The translations under genes and the position numbers were made by a program. The notes beneath the pieces are model-generated. The model was not told the DNA's origin, ran no database searches, and was given only the letters and a program-made list of their open reading frames with translations. From assembly GCF_003994485.1 (NCBI RefSeq), contig NZ_RZNJ01000005.1, positions 124,001-188,000 of the forward strand: a DNA stretch of 64,000 bases, read 5' to 3'. The stretch's first letter is position 1, and the number at the start of each line of letters is the position of its first letter. This stretch comes from Arsenicitalea aurantiaca (GTDB lineage: Bacteria; Pseudomonadota; Alphaproteobacteria; Rhizobiales; Devosiaceae). Below, piece by piece: positions 55,605 to 64,000 of the stretch.

Positions 55605-56539
55605 CGGGCCGCGAACGCCTCGGCGAGCCGCTTGATGGCGGCGATGTTGCGGGGGCCGGGGGTGGCCTCGACATATTCGAGCGTGACGAAGCGGTCGTTG
55701 CGCACCGCCGGAATGTCGGCAAAGGCCGGGTTGGTCATCATGAAGTCGCGCTTCTGCTCGGCGGTGACGTTGCCGTAATTGACGATGACGATCACCTCGG
55801 GGGCCCGCTCGATCACCGCCTCCCAGCCGATCTCGACCCAGTTGGCCGCGACGTCGTCGGCGATGTTGACGCCGCCGGCCGCCTCGATCAGCGCGGTGGG
55901 CATGCCGTAGCGGCCGGCGGTGAAGACGCGGTCTTCGCCGCTGTCGTAAACGAAGGCGCGCACCGGCTCCCCGACCGCCTCGCGGCCGGCCTCGAAGGCG
56001 GCGAGCTCGGCCTCATAGCCCTCCACCAGCGCCTCGCCGCGCTCGGGCACCCCGAAGATCTTCGAGAGGTTGCGCAGATCGACATCGAGATCTTCGAGCG
56101 AGGCCTTGGGCTTGTCCATGATGTGGATGCAGCTTTCGGTGAGCTCGTAGACGGCGATGCCGAATTGCCCGAGCGTTTCGGGGGTCACGTCCCCGCCCAC
56201 GCGCATGCCGTAGTTCCAGCCGGCGAAATAGAAGTCCGCATCGGCCCCGAGCAGCACTTCGCGGCTCGGATATTGCGGGGCGAGCTCGGGCAGTTCGATG
56301 CCCGCGGCAAGGGCCTGCTCGATCTTGTTCCAGCCCGAAATGCCGGTCACGCCCACCATGTGGTCGGTAAGCCCGAGCGCCAGCATCATCTCGGTCAGGT
56401 TGACGTCGTTGGAGACCGCGCGCTGGGGCGCCGCCTCGAAGGTGACGTCGCGGTCGCAGCTTCTGACCGTCACCGGAAAGGGCTCGGCGAGGGCGGGGGT
56501 GGCAAGCAGCAGGGCGGGCAGGGCGAAAAGCAGGCGCAT
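55601..56539 (-). CDS. btuF: Corrinoid ABC transporter substrate-binding protein (BtuF-like)
   Basis: 312 residues. Signal peptide cleaved after TPALA (about 18), then a type III helical-backbone binding fold: VTFEAAPQRAVSNDVNLTEMMLALGL, LLGADADFYFAGW, FVYDSGEDRVFTAGR. ATG 56539 is 10 nt after btuD stop. The longer frame runs into btuD and is rejected. Cargo assigned from the riboswitch, not from residues. Confidence 0.85.
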   Translation of the reverse strand: MRLLFALPALLLATPALAEPFPVTVRSCDRDVTFEAAPQRAVSNDVNLTEMMLALGLTDHMVGVTGISGWNKIEQALAAGIELPELAPQYPSREVLLGADADFYFAGWNYGMRVGGDVTPETLGQFGIAVYELTESCIHIMDKPKASLEDLDVDLRNLSKIFGVPERGEALVEGYEAELAAFEAGREAVGEPVRAFVYDSGEDRVFTAGRYGMPTALIEAAGGVNIADDVAANWVEIGWEAVIERAPEVIVIVNYGNVTAEQKRDFMMTNPAFADIPAVRNDRFVTLEYVEATPGPRNIAAIKRLAEAFAAR

Positions 56540-56549
56540 GAGCTGGCTC

Positions 56550-57365
56550 TCAGGGATGGAGATGGAAGGAAAAGCGCGGCCGTCCGGTCGCGGGATGGGT
56601 GTCGATCGCGGTCTCGACCGCAAAGGTCTGCCGGATCCGCTCGGGGGTGAGCGCATCGAGAGGCGTTCCGAGCTCGACCATGCGGCCCTTTTCGAGCACC
56701 AGCACACGGTCGGCATGGGCGGTGGCGAGCGAGAGGTCGTGCAACGAGACGATCACCGTGATCGGCAGCCGCGCCAGCATGGCGAGCACCTCGAGCTGGT
56801 GGCGGATGTCGAGATGGTTGGTGGGCTCGTCGAGGATGAGGATGTCGGGGCCCTGCGCCAGCGCCCGCGCGATCAGCACGCGCTGCTTCTCCCCGCCCGA
56901 GAGCGAAGCAAAGCTGCGTGCGGCGAGGCCGGAAACCCCCATCAGCTCGAGCGCACGCTCGACGGGATCGAGGTCGTGGGCCCGCGTCGTCCATCCCAGA
57001 TGCGGGGTCAGCCCGAGCTCGACGATCTCGGCGACGCTGAGCCCGAAATCGGAGGCCGGCTCCTGCAGCACCGTCGCCATGCGGCGGGCGCAGTCGCGCG
57101 CCGGCAGCGACCAGATGTCGACCCCGTCGAGGAGCACGCGGCCCTCACGCGGGCGGTGGTAGCGGTAGAGGCAGCGCAGCAGGCTCGACTTGCCCGCCCC
57201 GTTGGGGCCGACCAGCGCCAGCATCTCGCCCGGCGCGACGGCAAAGCCGAGCCCCGAGATGATCGGCTCGCCCGGGCCGGGGGCCCAGGCCAGATCCTCG
57301 ACGGCAAGCGCGGCGGGGCGCCGCCCGACAAGGGCCTCAGCGCCCTGGGGTTGGTGAAGGTCCAC
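56550..57365 (-). CDS. btuD: Corrinoid ABC transporter ATPase (BtuD/FecE-like)
   Basis: 271 residues. Walker A GPNGAGKS, Q-loop VLQEPASDF, signature LSGGEKQR, Walker B ILILDEPTNHLD, H-loop SLHDL. The start is GTG 57365 with GGAGA eight bases upstream, preferred over TTG 57383. First gene of btuD-btuF-btuC below the riboswitch. Confidence 0.9.
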   Translation of the reverse strand: MDLHQPQGAEALVGRRPAALAVEDLAWAPGPGEPIISGLGFAVAPGEMLALVGPNGAGKSSLLRCLYRYHRPREGRVLLDGVDIWSLPARDCARRMATVLQEPASDFGLSVAEIVELGLTPHLGWTTRAHDLDPVERALELMGVSGLAARSFASLSGGEKQRVLIARALAQGPDILILDEPTNHLDIRHQLEVLAMLARLPITVIVSLHDLSLATAHADRVLVLEKGRMVELGTPLDALTPERIRQTFAVETAIDTHPATGRPRFSFHLHP

Positions 57366-57820
57366 TCCGGGTCTCCGCGACAAGGCGGGGCAGGCCGGCA
57401 GAGCGGGTCAGGATGCTTTGGTCTGAAAAGTCGTCAAGCGCCATCATCGTCTCCCTCGGAACACCCCGTCCGGGTTGAAATCATCGATCGACGGCAGGTC
57501 TCCTGGCTCGCGGGTCGCTGTTGCGTCCGGCCTTCCCAGCCCATCGGGCCAGTGGCATTGTCGGACGAAACTCGCCGCTCACAGTTGCGGGGGCAGCCAC
57601 GGTCTTGCGCCCTGATGGGTACGTCGCACCGTGTTCCCTTTTAATCCCGCGCCCTTTCCGGGGCAGCGGGAACCATCGGGGCGGAAGCTGGACCAGAATC
57701 GCCGGCTTGGCAAGGGGGGTGCCGCAGGCCCGCCATGCGCGGGTGGCGATGTTGCGTGCCCGGCCGGGGGGCGTATAGTGCGCGCTGGCGCCACGGTCGG
57801 CGCGGCTAGGAGGGAAGTCC
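57366..57820. other. 455-nt gap: btuDFC leader and divergent promoter region
   Basis: Contains the riboswitch (57490-57645), then about 120 nt of leader to the btuD GTG. The 175 nt on the right hold promoters for the divergent transcript; no gene is supported. Confidence 0.7.
57490..57645 (-). promoter_or_regulatory. Cobalamin (B12) riboswitch
   Basis: Minus-strand landmarks in order: GGGAACACGGTG near the 5' end, GGCTGCCCCCGCAACTGT, the central TGGGAAGGCCGGACGC block, then the B12 box GAGCCAGGAGACCTGCC at 57493-57509. It sits upstream of an ABC transporter, as adenosylcobalamin-sensing elements do, and should lower its expression when B12 is plentiful. Confidence 0.93.
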
Positions 57821-58237
57821 TTGGAACTCAAGCGGATCAACGAGCATGTGAGCGTCGCGCCCCAGATCGCGCCGGAGGACCTGCCGGCGATCAAGGCGGC
57901 CGGTTTCGTCGCGATCGTCAACAACCGGCCCGACGGGGAGGCCCCCGACCAGCCCGATGGCGAGACGATCCGGGCCGCGGCCGAAGCCGCCGGGCTCGCC
58001 TATCACGCCATTCCGCTCGGACGCGAAGGGGTCACGCCCGAAATGGTCGCCGAGACCAAGGCTGTGCTCGAGGGCGCGGCGGGTCCGGTGCTCTGCTATT
58101 GCCGCTCGGGCACGCGCTCGACGACGCTCTGGGCGCTCTCGCGCGCAGGCGAAGAGCCGGCCGGCGAGATCATCTCGGCCGCCGCCAATGCGGGCTATGA
58201 CATGTCCCATCTCGCGGGCCATCTCGGCCGCGCCTGA
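57821..58237 (+). CDS. TIGR01244 family sulfurtransferase/phosphatase-like protein (BLH-type DSP domain)
   Basis: 138 residues with the dual-specificity-phosphatase-like domain found in beta-lactamase-like hydrolases. The active loop is CRSGTR in LCYCRSGTRSTTLWALS, a six-residue rhodanese-type loop rather than the CX5R loop of phosphatases. Linked in the family to sulfide oxidation. Starts at TTG 57821 after a strong AGGAGGGAAG. Confidence 0.88.
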   Translation: MELKRINEHVSVAPQIAPEDLPAIKAAGFVAIVNNRPDGEAPDQPDGETIRAAAEAAGLAYHAIPLGREGVTPEMVAETKAVLEGAAGPVLCYCRSGTRSTTLWALSRAGEEPAGEIISAAANAGYDMSHLAGHLGRA

Positions 58238-58353
58238 GGGCGGACTTTCCCTCGCCGGCGCTCTCCCATGCGCCGGCGTTTATCCGTCCGTGGCGGCCTC
58301 GGGCCCCGCGGGCCGACGCCTTCGTGCAACCGATCATCGACGGATCACCGATC

Positions 58354-61300
58354 ATGGCCATCAAGAAAATCCTCGTCGCCAATCGCAGCGAAATCGCCAT
58401 CCGCGTCTTTCGCGCGGCCAATGAGCTCGGCCTCAGGACCGTCGCGGTCTTTGCCGAGGAGGACAAGCTGGCGCTCCACCGGTTCAAGGCCGACGAGGCC
58501 TATCTGATCGGGGTCGGCAAGGGTCCCGTCGAGGCCTATCTCCAGATCGATGAATATCTCCGCATCGCGCGCATCTCGGGCGCCGATGCCATCCATCCGG
58601 GCTACGGCCTCCTCTCGGAAAGCCCCGAATTCGCCGATGCCTGCGAGGATGCGGGGATCGTCTTCATTGGCCCGCGCGCGCAGACCATGCGGGATCTGGG
58701 CAACAAGGTCGCCGCGCGCAACATGGCGATCGCTGCGGGCGTGCCCGTCGTTCCCGCCACCGAGCCCCTGCCGGACGATCTCGAGGCGGTCGCGCGGATG
58801 GCCGGCGAGATCGGCTATCCGCTGATGCTGAAGGCCAGCTGGGGCGGCGGCGGGCGCGGCATGCGCCGCATCACCTCGGAAAAGGAACTGAAATCGGAGG
58901 TGTCCGAAGGCAAGCGCGAAGCCAAGGCCGCCTTCGGCAAGGACGAGATGTATCTCGAAAAGCTGGTCGAGCGCGCCCGCCATGTCGAGGTGCAGCTGAT
59001 CGGGGACGATCACGGCAATCTCGTCCATCTCTTCGAGCGCGACTGCTCGGTGCAGCGGCGCAACCAGAAAGTGGTCGAGCGCGCGCCCGCCCCCTATCTC
59101 ACCGACGAGGTCCGCACGAAGCTGACCGATGCCGCGCTAAAGCTCGGCAATGCCGCCAATTATCGCGGCGCGGGCACGGTCGAATTCCTCATGGATGCCG
59201 ACACCGACGAATTCTACTTCATCGAGGTCAATCCGCGCATCCAGGTCGAACATACCGTCACCGAAGAGGTGACGGGGATCGACATCGTCAAGGCGCAGAT
59301 CAAGCTGCTGGACGGCGCGGTGATCGGTACGCCCGAATCCGGCGTGCCGCTCCAGAAAGACATCACGCTCCATGGCAACGCCATCCAGTGCCGGGTGACG
59401 ACCGAGGACCCCGAAGAAAACTTCATCCCCGATTACGGTCGCATCACCGCCTATCGCGCGGCGACAGGGTTCGGGGTGCGGCTCGATGGCGGCACCGCCT
59501 ATGCGGGGGCGGTCATCACCCGCTATTACGATCCGCTGCTTGAAAAGGTCACCTGCTGGGCTCCGACCGCCGACGAGGCGATCGCGCGCATGCACCGGGC
59601 ACTGCGCGAGTTCCGCATCAGGGGCGTGCAGACCAATCTGGCCTTCCTCGAAAACATCATCACCCACCCCGACTTCGTCGGAAACCGCTACACGACGCGC
59701 TTCATCGACACGACCCCGGCGCTCTTTGACATCAAGCGGCGGCAGGACCGGGCGACCAAGCTCCTCTCCTACATCGCCGATGTCACGGTCAACGGGCACC
59801 CCGAAGTGCGCGACCGGCCGCGCCCGCCCGCAGAGGCCGCGGCGCCCGTCGTGCCCGAATTTCCCCGTCCAGAGGCGCCCGAAGGCAGCCGGCAGATCCT
59901 CGATGCGCGCGGGCCCGAGGGCCTCGCCCAATGGATGAAGGCCCAGGAGCGGGTGCTCTTTACCGACACCACCATGCGGGACGCGCATCAGAGCCTCCTC
60001 GCCACCCGCATGCGCTCCCATGACATCACGCGCATCGCCCAGGCCTATGCGCGCGGCTTGCCCGAGCTCTTTTCGCTCGAATGCTGGGGCGGGGCGACGT
60101 TCGACGTTTCCATGCGCTTCTTGAACGAAGATCCGTGGGAACGGCTCGCGAGGGTCCGCGAGGGCGCGCCCAACATCTTGACCCAGATGCTGCTGCGCGG
60201 CTCGAACGGGGTCGGTTACACCAACTACCCGGACAATGTGGTCCGGTTCTTCGTCGCCCAGGCCGCCAAGGGCGGGGTCGACGTCTTCCGGGTCTTCGAC
60301 TGCCTCAACTGGGTCGAGAACATGCGCGTCTCGATGGATGCGGTGGCCGAGGCCGGCAAGGTCTGCGAGGCGGTGGTCTGCTATACCGGGGATCTCTTTG
60401 ATCCGGACCGTTCGAAATACGATCTCAAATATTATGTCGGGCTCGCCCGCGAGCTCGAGGCGGCAGGCGCCCATGTCCTCGGCATCAAGGACATGGCGGG
60501 GCTTCTGAAGCCGCGGGCCGCAAAGAAGCTCGTCGAGACGCTGAAATCCGAGATCGGGCTCCCCATCCACCTTCATACCCACGACACCTCGGGCGCCGCT
60601 GCAGCCACCGTGCTGGCGGCGGTCGAGGCGGGGGTCGATGCGGTCGATGCGGCGATGGATGCGCTTTCGGGCACGACGAGCCAGCCCACGCTCGGCTCGC
60701 TCGTTGCGGCGCTCGAAGGAGGTCCGCGCGACCCCGGGCTCGATGCCCGGGCGATCCGGCAGATCTCGTTCTACTGGGAGGCGGTGCGCACCCAGTATCG
60801 CGCCTTCGAGAGCGATCTGCGCTCGGGCGCGTCCGAGGTTTACCTCCATGAAATGCCCGGCGGGCAGTTCACCAATCTCAAGGAGCAGGCGCGCTCCATG
60901 GGGCTCGAGACGCGCTGGCACGAGGTGGCCGAGACCTATGCCGACGTCAACCAGATGTTCGGCGACATCGTCAAGGTCACGCCCTCTTCCAAGGTCGTGG
61001 GCGACATGGCGCTCGCCATGGTCTCCTCGGGCCTCACCCGTGCCGATGTCGAAAACCCCGAGCGCGAGATCGCCTTCCCCGATTCGGTGGTCGGGTTCTT
61101 TGCCGGCGATCTCGGCCAGCCTCCGGGCGGTTTCCCGCCCGCGCTCCAGAAAAAGGTGCTGAAGGGCAGGGCCCCGCTCACCGGGCGCCCGGGCTCCTAT
61201 CTCGAGGATGTCGATCTCGAGGCCGAGCGCGCAAAGGCCGAAGAGGCGATCGGGCAGGGCCTCGATGATTTCCGCCTCGCCTCCTACCTCATGTATCCCA

Positions 61301-61794
61301 AGGTCTATGCCGATTTCGCAAAGACCCAGCAGAGCTACGGCCCGACCGAGGTGCTCCCGACGCCCGTCTATTTCTACGGGCTCGAGGAAGGCGAGGAACT
61401 GCTCGTCGACATCGAGAAGGGCAAGACGCTGGTCGTGCAGTATCTGGGGCGCACCGAAACCAACGAGAAGGGCCAGGTCCGCGTCTTCTTCGATCTCAAC
61501 GGGCAGCCGCGCACCATCACCGTGCCCGACCGGCTGAAGGCCGGCTCGGTGGTGGCGCGGCCCAAGGCCGCCCCGGGCGATGCCAAGCAGGTCGGCGCGC
61601 CCATGCCGGGCGTCGTCTCGAGCCTTGCGGTCAAGGCCGGCCAGAGCGTCGTCGCAGGCGACGTGCTGCTCAGTATCGAAGCAATGAAGATGGAAACCGC
61701 CCTGCATGCCGATGCGGACGGGGTCGTCGCCGAAGTGCTGGTGAAGCCGGGCGACCAGATCGATGCCAAGGACCTTCTGGTTCGGTTCGAATAG
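58354..61794 (+). CDS. pyc: Pyruvate carboxylase
   Basis: Makes oxaloacetate from pyruvate, bicarbonate and ATP to refill the citric acid cycle. 1,146 residues from ATG 58354 (MAIKKILVANRSE). Biotin carboxylase (1-455; GGGGRGM ATP loop, EVNPRIQVEHTV), carboxyltransferase (about 535-800; DTTMRDAHQSLLATRMR), then a PC tetramerisation region and biotin carrier domain with EAMKMET, biotinyl K1112. The single-chain form is typical for Rhizobiales. An upstream GTG at 58324 is less likely. Confidence 0.98.
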   Translation: MAIKKILVANRSEIAIRVFRAANELGLRTVAVFAEEDKLALHRFKADEAYLIGVGKGPVEAYLQIDEYLRIARISGADAIHPGYGLLSESPEFADACEDAGIVFIGPRAQTMRDLGNKVAARNMAIAAGVPVVPATEPLPDDLEAVARMAGEIGYPLMLKASWGGGGRGMRRITSEKELKSEVSEGKREAKAAFGKDEMYLEKLVERARHVEVQLIGDDHGNLVHLFERDCSVQRRNQKVVERAPAPYLTDEVRTKLTDAALKLGNAANYRGAGTVEFLMDADTDEFYFIEVNPRIQVEHTVTEEVTGIDIVKAQIKLLDGAVIGTPESGVPLQKDITLHGNAIQCRVTTEDPEENFIPDYGRITAYRAATGFGVRLDGGTAYAGAVITRYYDPLLEKVTCWAPTADEAIARMHRALREFRIRGVQTNLAFLENIITHPDFVGNRYTTRFIDTTPALFDIKRRQDRATKLLSYIADVTVNGHPEVRDRPRPPAEAAAPVVPEFPRPEAPEGSRQILDARGPEGLAQWMKAQERVLFTDTTMRDAHQSLLATRMRSHDITRIAQAYARGLPELFSLECWGGATFDVSMRFLNEDPWERLARVREGAPNILTQMLLRGSNGVGYTNYPDNVVRFFVAQAAKGGVDVFRVFDCLNWVENMRVSMDAVAEAGKVCEAVVCYTGDLFDPDRSKYDLKYYVGLARELEAAGAHVLGIKDMAGLLKPRAAKKLVETLKSEIGLPIHLHTHDTSGAAAATVLAAVEAGVDAVDAAMDALSGTTSQPTLGSLVAALEGGPRDPGLDARAIRQISFYWEAVRTQYRAFESDLRSGASEVYLHEMPGGQFTNLKEQARSMGLETRWHEVAETYADVNQMFGDIVKVTPSSKVVGDMALAMVSSGLTRADVENPEREIAFPDSVVGFFAGDLGQPPGGFPPALQKKVLKGRAPLTGRPGSYLEDVDLEAERAKAEEAIGQGLDDFRLASYLMYPKVYADFAKTQQSYGPTEVLPTPVYFYGLEEGEELLVDIEKGKTLVVQYLGRTETNEKGQVRVFFDLNGQPRTITVPDRLKAGSVVARPKAAPGDAKQVGAPMPGVVSSLAVKAGQSVVAGDVLLSIEAMKMETALHADADGVVAEVLVKPGDQIDAKDLLVRFE

Positions 61795-61830
61795 AAAAAG
61801 GCCCGGGATCCCGATCCCGGGCCTTTTTGT
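61795..61830. terminator. Bidirectional Rho-independent terminator
   Basis: AAAAA then GGCCCGGGATC (61800-61810), tiny loop, GATCCCGGGCC (61813-61823), TTTTT. Separates pyc from the convergent ykvA. Confidence 0.9.
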
Positions 61831-61833
61831 TTT

Positions 61834-62172
61834 CTAGAGGCGGCGTGCCGTGCCGTCGATCGTGTGGCCGTCCCCGCGCGGGGCGGACGCCGCCGCGGCG
61901 GCGCGGGTGGCCGGGTCGGCGGCGCCGGGCAGGCGCGAGGCGATCCAGCCGATGATCAGCGGCACGATGATGATGTCGTCGAGCCAGCCCAGCACCGGGA
62001 TCACATCGGGCAGCAGATCGACCGGGCTCACGAGGTAGAGAAACGCAAAGAGCGTCGCTGCCTTGAGGTAAAACGGCGTTGCCGGCGCCCAGAAGGCACG
62101 CCAGAGCAGCATCACTTCCTTGCGGAAGCGCAGGAAACGGGGCAGCAGGGCCGCTGAGAAGAATTTGTTCAT
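61834..62172 (-). CDS. YkvA family protein (DUF1232)
   Basis: 112 residues from ATG 62172 (MNKFF). DUF1232 core with the landmark YLVSPVDLLPDVIPVLGWLDD, followed by a hydrophobic segment and an Ala-rich tail. Function unknown. Divergent from ispG. Confidence 0.9.
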   Translation of the reverse strand: MNKFFSAALLPRFLRFRKEVMLLWRAFWAPATPFYLKAATLFAFLYLVSPVDLLPDVIPVLGWLDDIIIVPLIIGWIASRLPGAADPATRAAAAASAPRGDGHTIDGTARRL

Positions 62173-62295
62173 GGCCAATAGATGGGGGGGTCCCGACCCC
62201 CCTTCAAGAGCCCCGCTCACCCCGCCCATCACGCAAGCGTAATCTTGCCTCCATAGGCTCGAAGGCCTATTCCTCCTTTGAGCAAGAGGTGATCC

Positions 62296-63540
62296 ATGTC
62301 AGGCCCAGCAGCACGTCGCTATTCGGTCGGCGTCAATGTCGGCGGCGTCACGGTCGGGGGCAACGCGCCCATCGTCGTGCAGTCGATGACCAATACCGAT
62401 ACCGCCGATATCGATGCGACGGTGGCGCAGGTCGCAGCGCTGGCGCGGGCCGGCTCGGAGCTGGTGCGCATCACGGTCGATCGCGACGAATCGGCGGCCG
62501 CCGTCCCCCATATCCGCGACAGGCTTCTGGCGCGCGGGGTCAATGTGCCACTGATCGGGGATTTCCATTATATCGGGCACAAGCTCCTCACCGATCATCC
62601 CGCCTGCGCCGAGGCGCTCGCCAAATACCGGATCAATCCGGGCAATGTCGGGTTCAAGGCCAAGCGCGACACCCAGTTCGCGACCTTGATCGAGCTTGCC
62701 ATCCGCTGGAACAAGCCGGTGCGCATCGGGGTCAACTGGGGCTCGCTCGACGAGGAATTGCTGACGCGCCTGATGGACGCCAACGCGGTTTCCCCGACCC
62801 CGGTCTCTGCCGCGGCCGTCCAGCGCGAGGCGATCATCCAGTCCGCGCTGCTCTCGGCGGAGCGGGCCGAGGAGCTGGGTCTCGGGCGCGACAGGATCAT
62901 CCTTTCGACCAAGGTCTCGGACGTCCAGCACCTGATCGCGGTCTATCAGGATCTCTCGGCGCGCTGCGATTACGCGCTCCATCTGGGGCTGACCGAAGCG
63001 GGGATGGGCTCCAAGGGCATCGTCGCTTCCTCGGCGGCGCTCGGCATCCTCCTGCAGCAGGGGATCGGCGACACGATCCGCATCTCGCTCACCCCCGAAC
63101 CCGGCGGGGACCGCACCAAGGAGGTGATGGTCGCCCAGGAATTGCTGCAGACCATGGGCTTCCGCCAGTTCCTGCCGGTGGTCGCGGCCTGCCCGGGCTG
63201 CGGGCGCACCACCTCGACGACCTTTCAGTCGCTCGCCCAGGAGATCCAGGGGCATCTCAGCTCCTCCATGCCCGAGTGGAAGGAACGCTATCCGGGCGTC
63301 GAGGCGCTTTCGGTCGCGGTCATGGGCTGCATCGTCAACGGCCCGGGCGAGAGCAAGCACGCCGATATCGGCATCTCGCTGCCCGGCACCGGGGAAAGCC
63401 CCGCCGCCCCCGTCTTCGTCGATGGCCAGAAGGTCGCGACGCTCCGTGGCCCGGACGTCGCGGACCAGTTCAAGCTGATGGTCGCCGACTACATCGAAAA
63501 GCGCTTCGGGCGGGGCGGCTCGGCCAACGCGGCCGAATAG
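62296..63540 (+). CDS. ispG: (E)-4-hydroxy-3-methylbut-2-enyl-diphosphate synthase
   Basis: Penultimate step of the MEP isoprenoid pathway, a [4Fe-4S] enzyme. 414 residues. VQSMTNTDT near the N-terminus; cluster cysteines in CPGCGRT and [20 protein letters not shown] before ATG 62296. Confidence 0.98.
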   Translation: MSGPAARRYSVGVNVGGVTVGGNAPIVVQSMTNTDTADIDATVAQVAALARAGSELVRITVDRDESAAAVPHIRDRLLARGVNVPLIGDFHYIGHKLLTDHPACAEALAKYRINPGNVGFKAKRDTQFATLIELAIRWNKPVRIGVNWGSLDEELLTRLMDANAVSPTPVSAAAVQREAIIQSALLSAERAEELGLGRDRIILSTKVSDVQHLIAVYQDLSARCDYALHLGLTEAGMGSKGIVASSAALGILLQQGIGDTIRISLTPEPGGDRTKEVMVAQELLQTMGFRQFLPVVAACPGCGRTTSTTFQSLAQEIQGHLSSSMPEWKERYPGVEALSVAVMGCIVNGPGESKHADIGISLPGTGESPAAPVFVDGQKVATLRGPDVADQFKLMVADYIEKRFGRGGSANAAE

Positions 63541-63541
63541 G

Positions 63542-64000
63542 TCACTCGCGGATTTCCGAAACGTCGATCCATTGCGCGCCCACGAGGCTCGCCATGCGCT
63601 CGGGCGCGATCCGCACCGCGCTGTTTGTCGAGCCGGCCGCGGGGATCACGATCGGAAAGGCCCGGAGCGAGACATCGGCGTAGACGCGCATCGGGCCGGG
63701 CAGGCCGAAAGGGCAGACCCCGCCCACCGGATGGCTCGTCAGCGCCTCGACCTCTTCGGGCCCCAGCATGCGCGGCTTGCCCCCGAGCGCCGCCCGCGCC
63801 TTCTTGTTGTCGAGCCGCGCCGTGCCGCTCGTGACGACGAGGATGGGCGTCTCCCCCACCCGAAGGCAGAGCGTCTTGGCGATCTGCCCGGGCGCGACGC
63901 CATGGCCCTCCGCCGCGAGCGCGACCGTTGCGGTGCTCTGGGCCAGTTCGATCACTTCGATGTCGGGCGCATGAAGCGCAAACCAGGCCTTGACCGATTG
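63542..64000 (-). CDS. YbaK/aminoacyl-tRNA editing-domain protein, 5' truncated by window edge
   Basis: Frame is open to the last base of the window, so the first residues are missing (starts QSVKAWFALHAPDIEV). 152 residues visible: STATVALAAEGHGV, GQIAKTLCLRV, the LDNKKARAALG catalytic lysine segment and HPVGGVCPFGLP. Members deacylate mischarged tRNA (Cys-tRNAPro type). The stop lies 1 nt from the convergent ispG stop. Confidence 0.93.
   Translation of the reverse strand, partial: QSVKAWFALHAPDIEVIELAQSTATVALAAEGHGVAPGQIAKTLCLRVGETPILVVTSGTARLDNKKARAALGGKPRMLGPEEVEALTSHPVGGVCPFGLPGPMRVYADVSLRAFPIVIPAAGSTNSAVRIAPERMASLVGAQWIDVSEIRE

Noticed and set aside
54543-57365. Iron-siderophore uptake system
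   Set aside because: The family allows it, but a clear cobalamin riboswitch leads the operon, so corrinoid uptake is preferred.
59137-61707. An 856-codon open frame on the minus strand within pyc
   Set aside because: Same high-GC antisense effect; all pyruvate carboxylase domains are intact on the plus strand.

Overview
The window is a GC-rich, densely packed stretch of bacterial chromosome. Gene content and local order point to an alphaproteobacterium of the order Hyphomicrobiales (Rhizobiales), probably near Devosiaceae (Pelagibacterium/Devosia-like). The supporting signs are a large NAD-glutamate dehydrogenase, heme genes joined to a mitofilin (Mic60-like) gene, an imuA-imuB-dnaE2 cassette behind a GTTC-N7-GTTC SOS box, IalB-family proteins and a FeuN/FeuP/FeuQ-like signalling module. 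This taxonomic call is inference from family knowledge; no database was searched. I see no phage, insertion sequence, CRISPR array or integrated island. Most of the window is core genome.

Layout. 1-2325: C-terminal half of NAD-glutamate dehydrogenase. 2342-7986 (minus): htpX-rsmB-heparinase II/III-purH. 8083-8687: sdhAF4 and a DUF1761 membrane protein whose stop codons overlap. 8767-11519 (minus): tsaD-gpsA-yciI-EVE, tightly coupled. 11586-16130 (plus): hemC-hemD-mic60-like-hemY, then tRNA-Thr(CGU) and a 78-residue orphan. 16615-19829 (minus): a FeeM-like N-acyl amino acid synthase with a CtrA-like box upstream, and a membrane GGDEF-EAL protein. 20015-26104: phhB, then the SOS mutasome imuA-imuB-dnaE2 with its LexA box. 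26302-31075: TerB, a small membrane protein, a three-repeat PepSY protein, and the divergent PepSY/response regulator/histidine kinase operon, with a striking dyad between the divergent genes. 31189-35907: ppa, a small orphan, the K+-independent proton-pumping pyrophosphatase hppA, YggT, a candidate small RNA and DedA. 36128-42336: typA, argG, LysE, Pmp3, HNH, rlmN. 42469-47951: two IalB paralogues, thpR, BI-1, GNAT, a diverged chemoreceptor-like protein and mgsA. 48057-53116: livGFHM with a convergent livK. 53393-57645: an orphan betaine-type binding protein and a corrinoid transporter btuDFC under a cobalamin riboswitch. 57821-64000: rhodanese-like protein, pyruvate carboxylase, YkvA, ispG and a truncated YbaK.

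Points that tie the region together. Cytosolic pyrophosphatase and membrane pyrophosphatase lie convergent, about 480 nt apart. A ~73-nt double-hairpin repeat occurs four times between 34.6 and 40.8 kb. Several operons end in one stereotyped GGCCCGGG hairpin terminator with a shared GCATTT tail. The most promising material for new biology is the FeuN/P/Q-like locus and its dyad, the unusually divergent chemoreceptor-like protein, the candidate small RNA at 35.1 kb, and the acyltransferase plus c-di-GMP pair.
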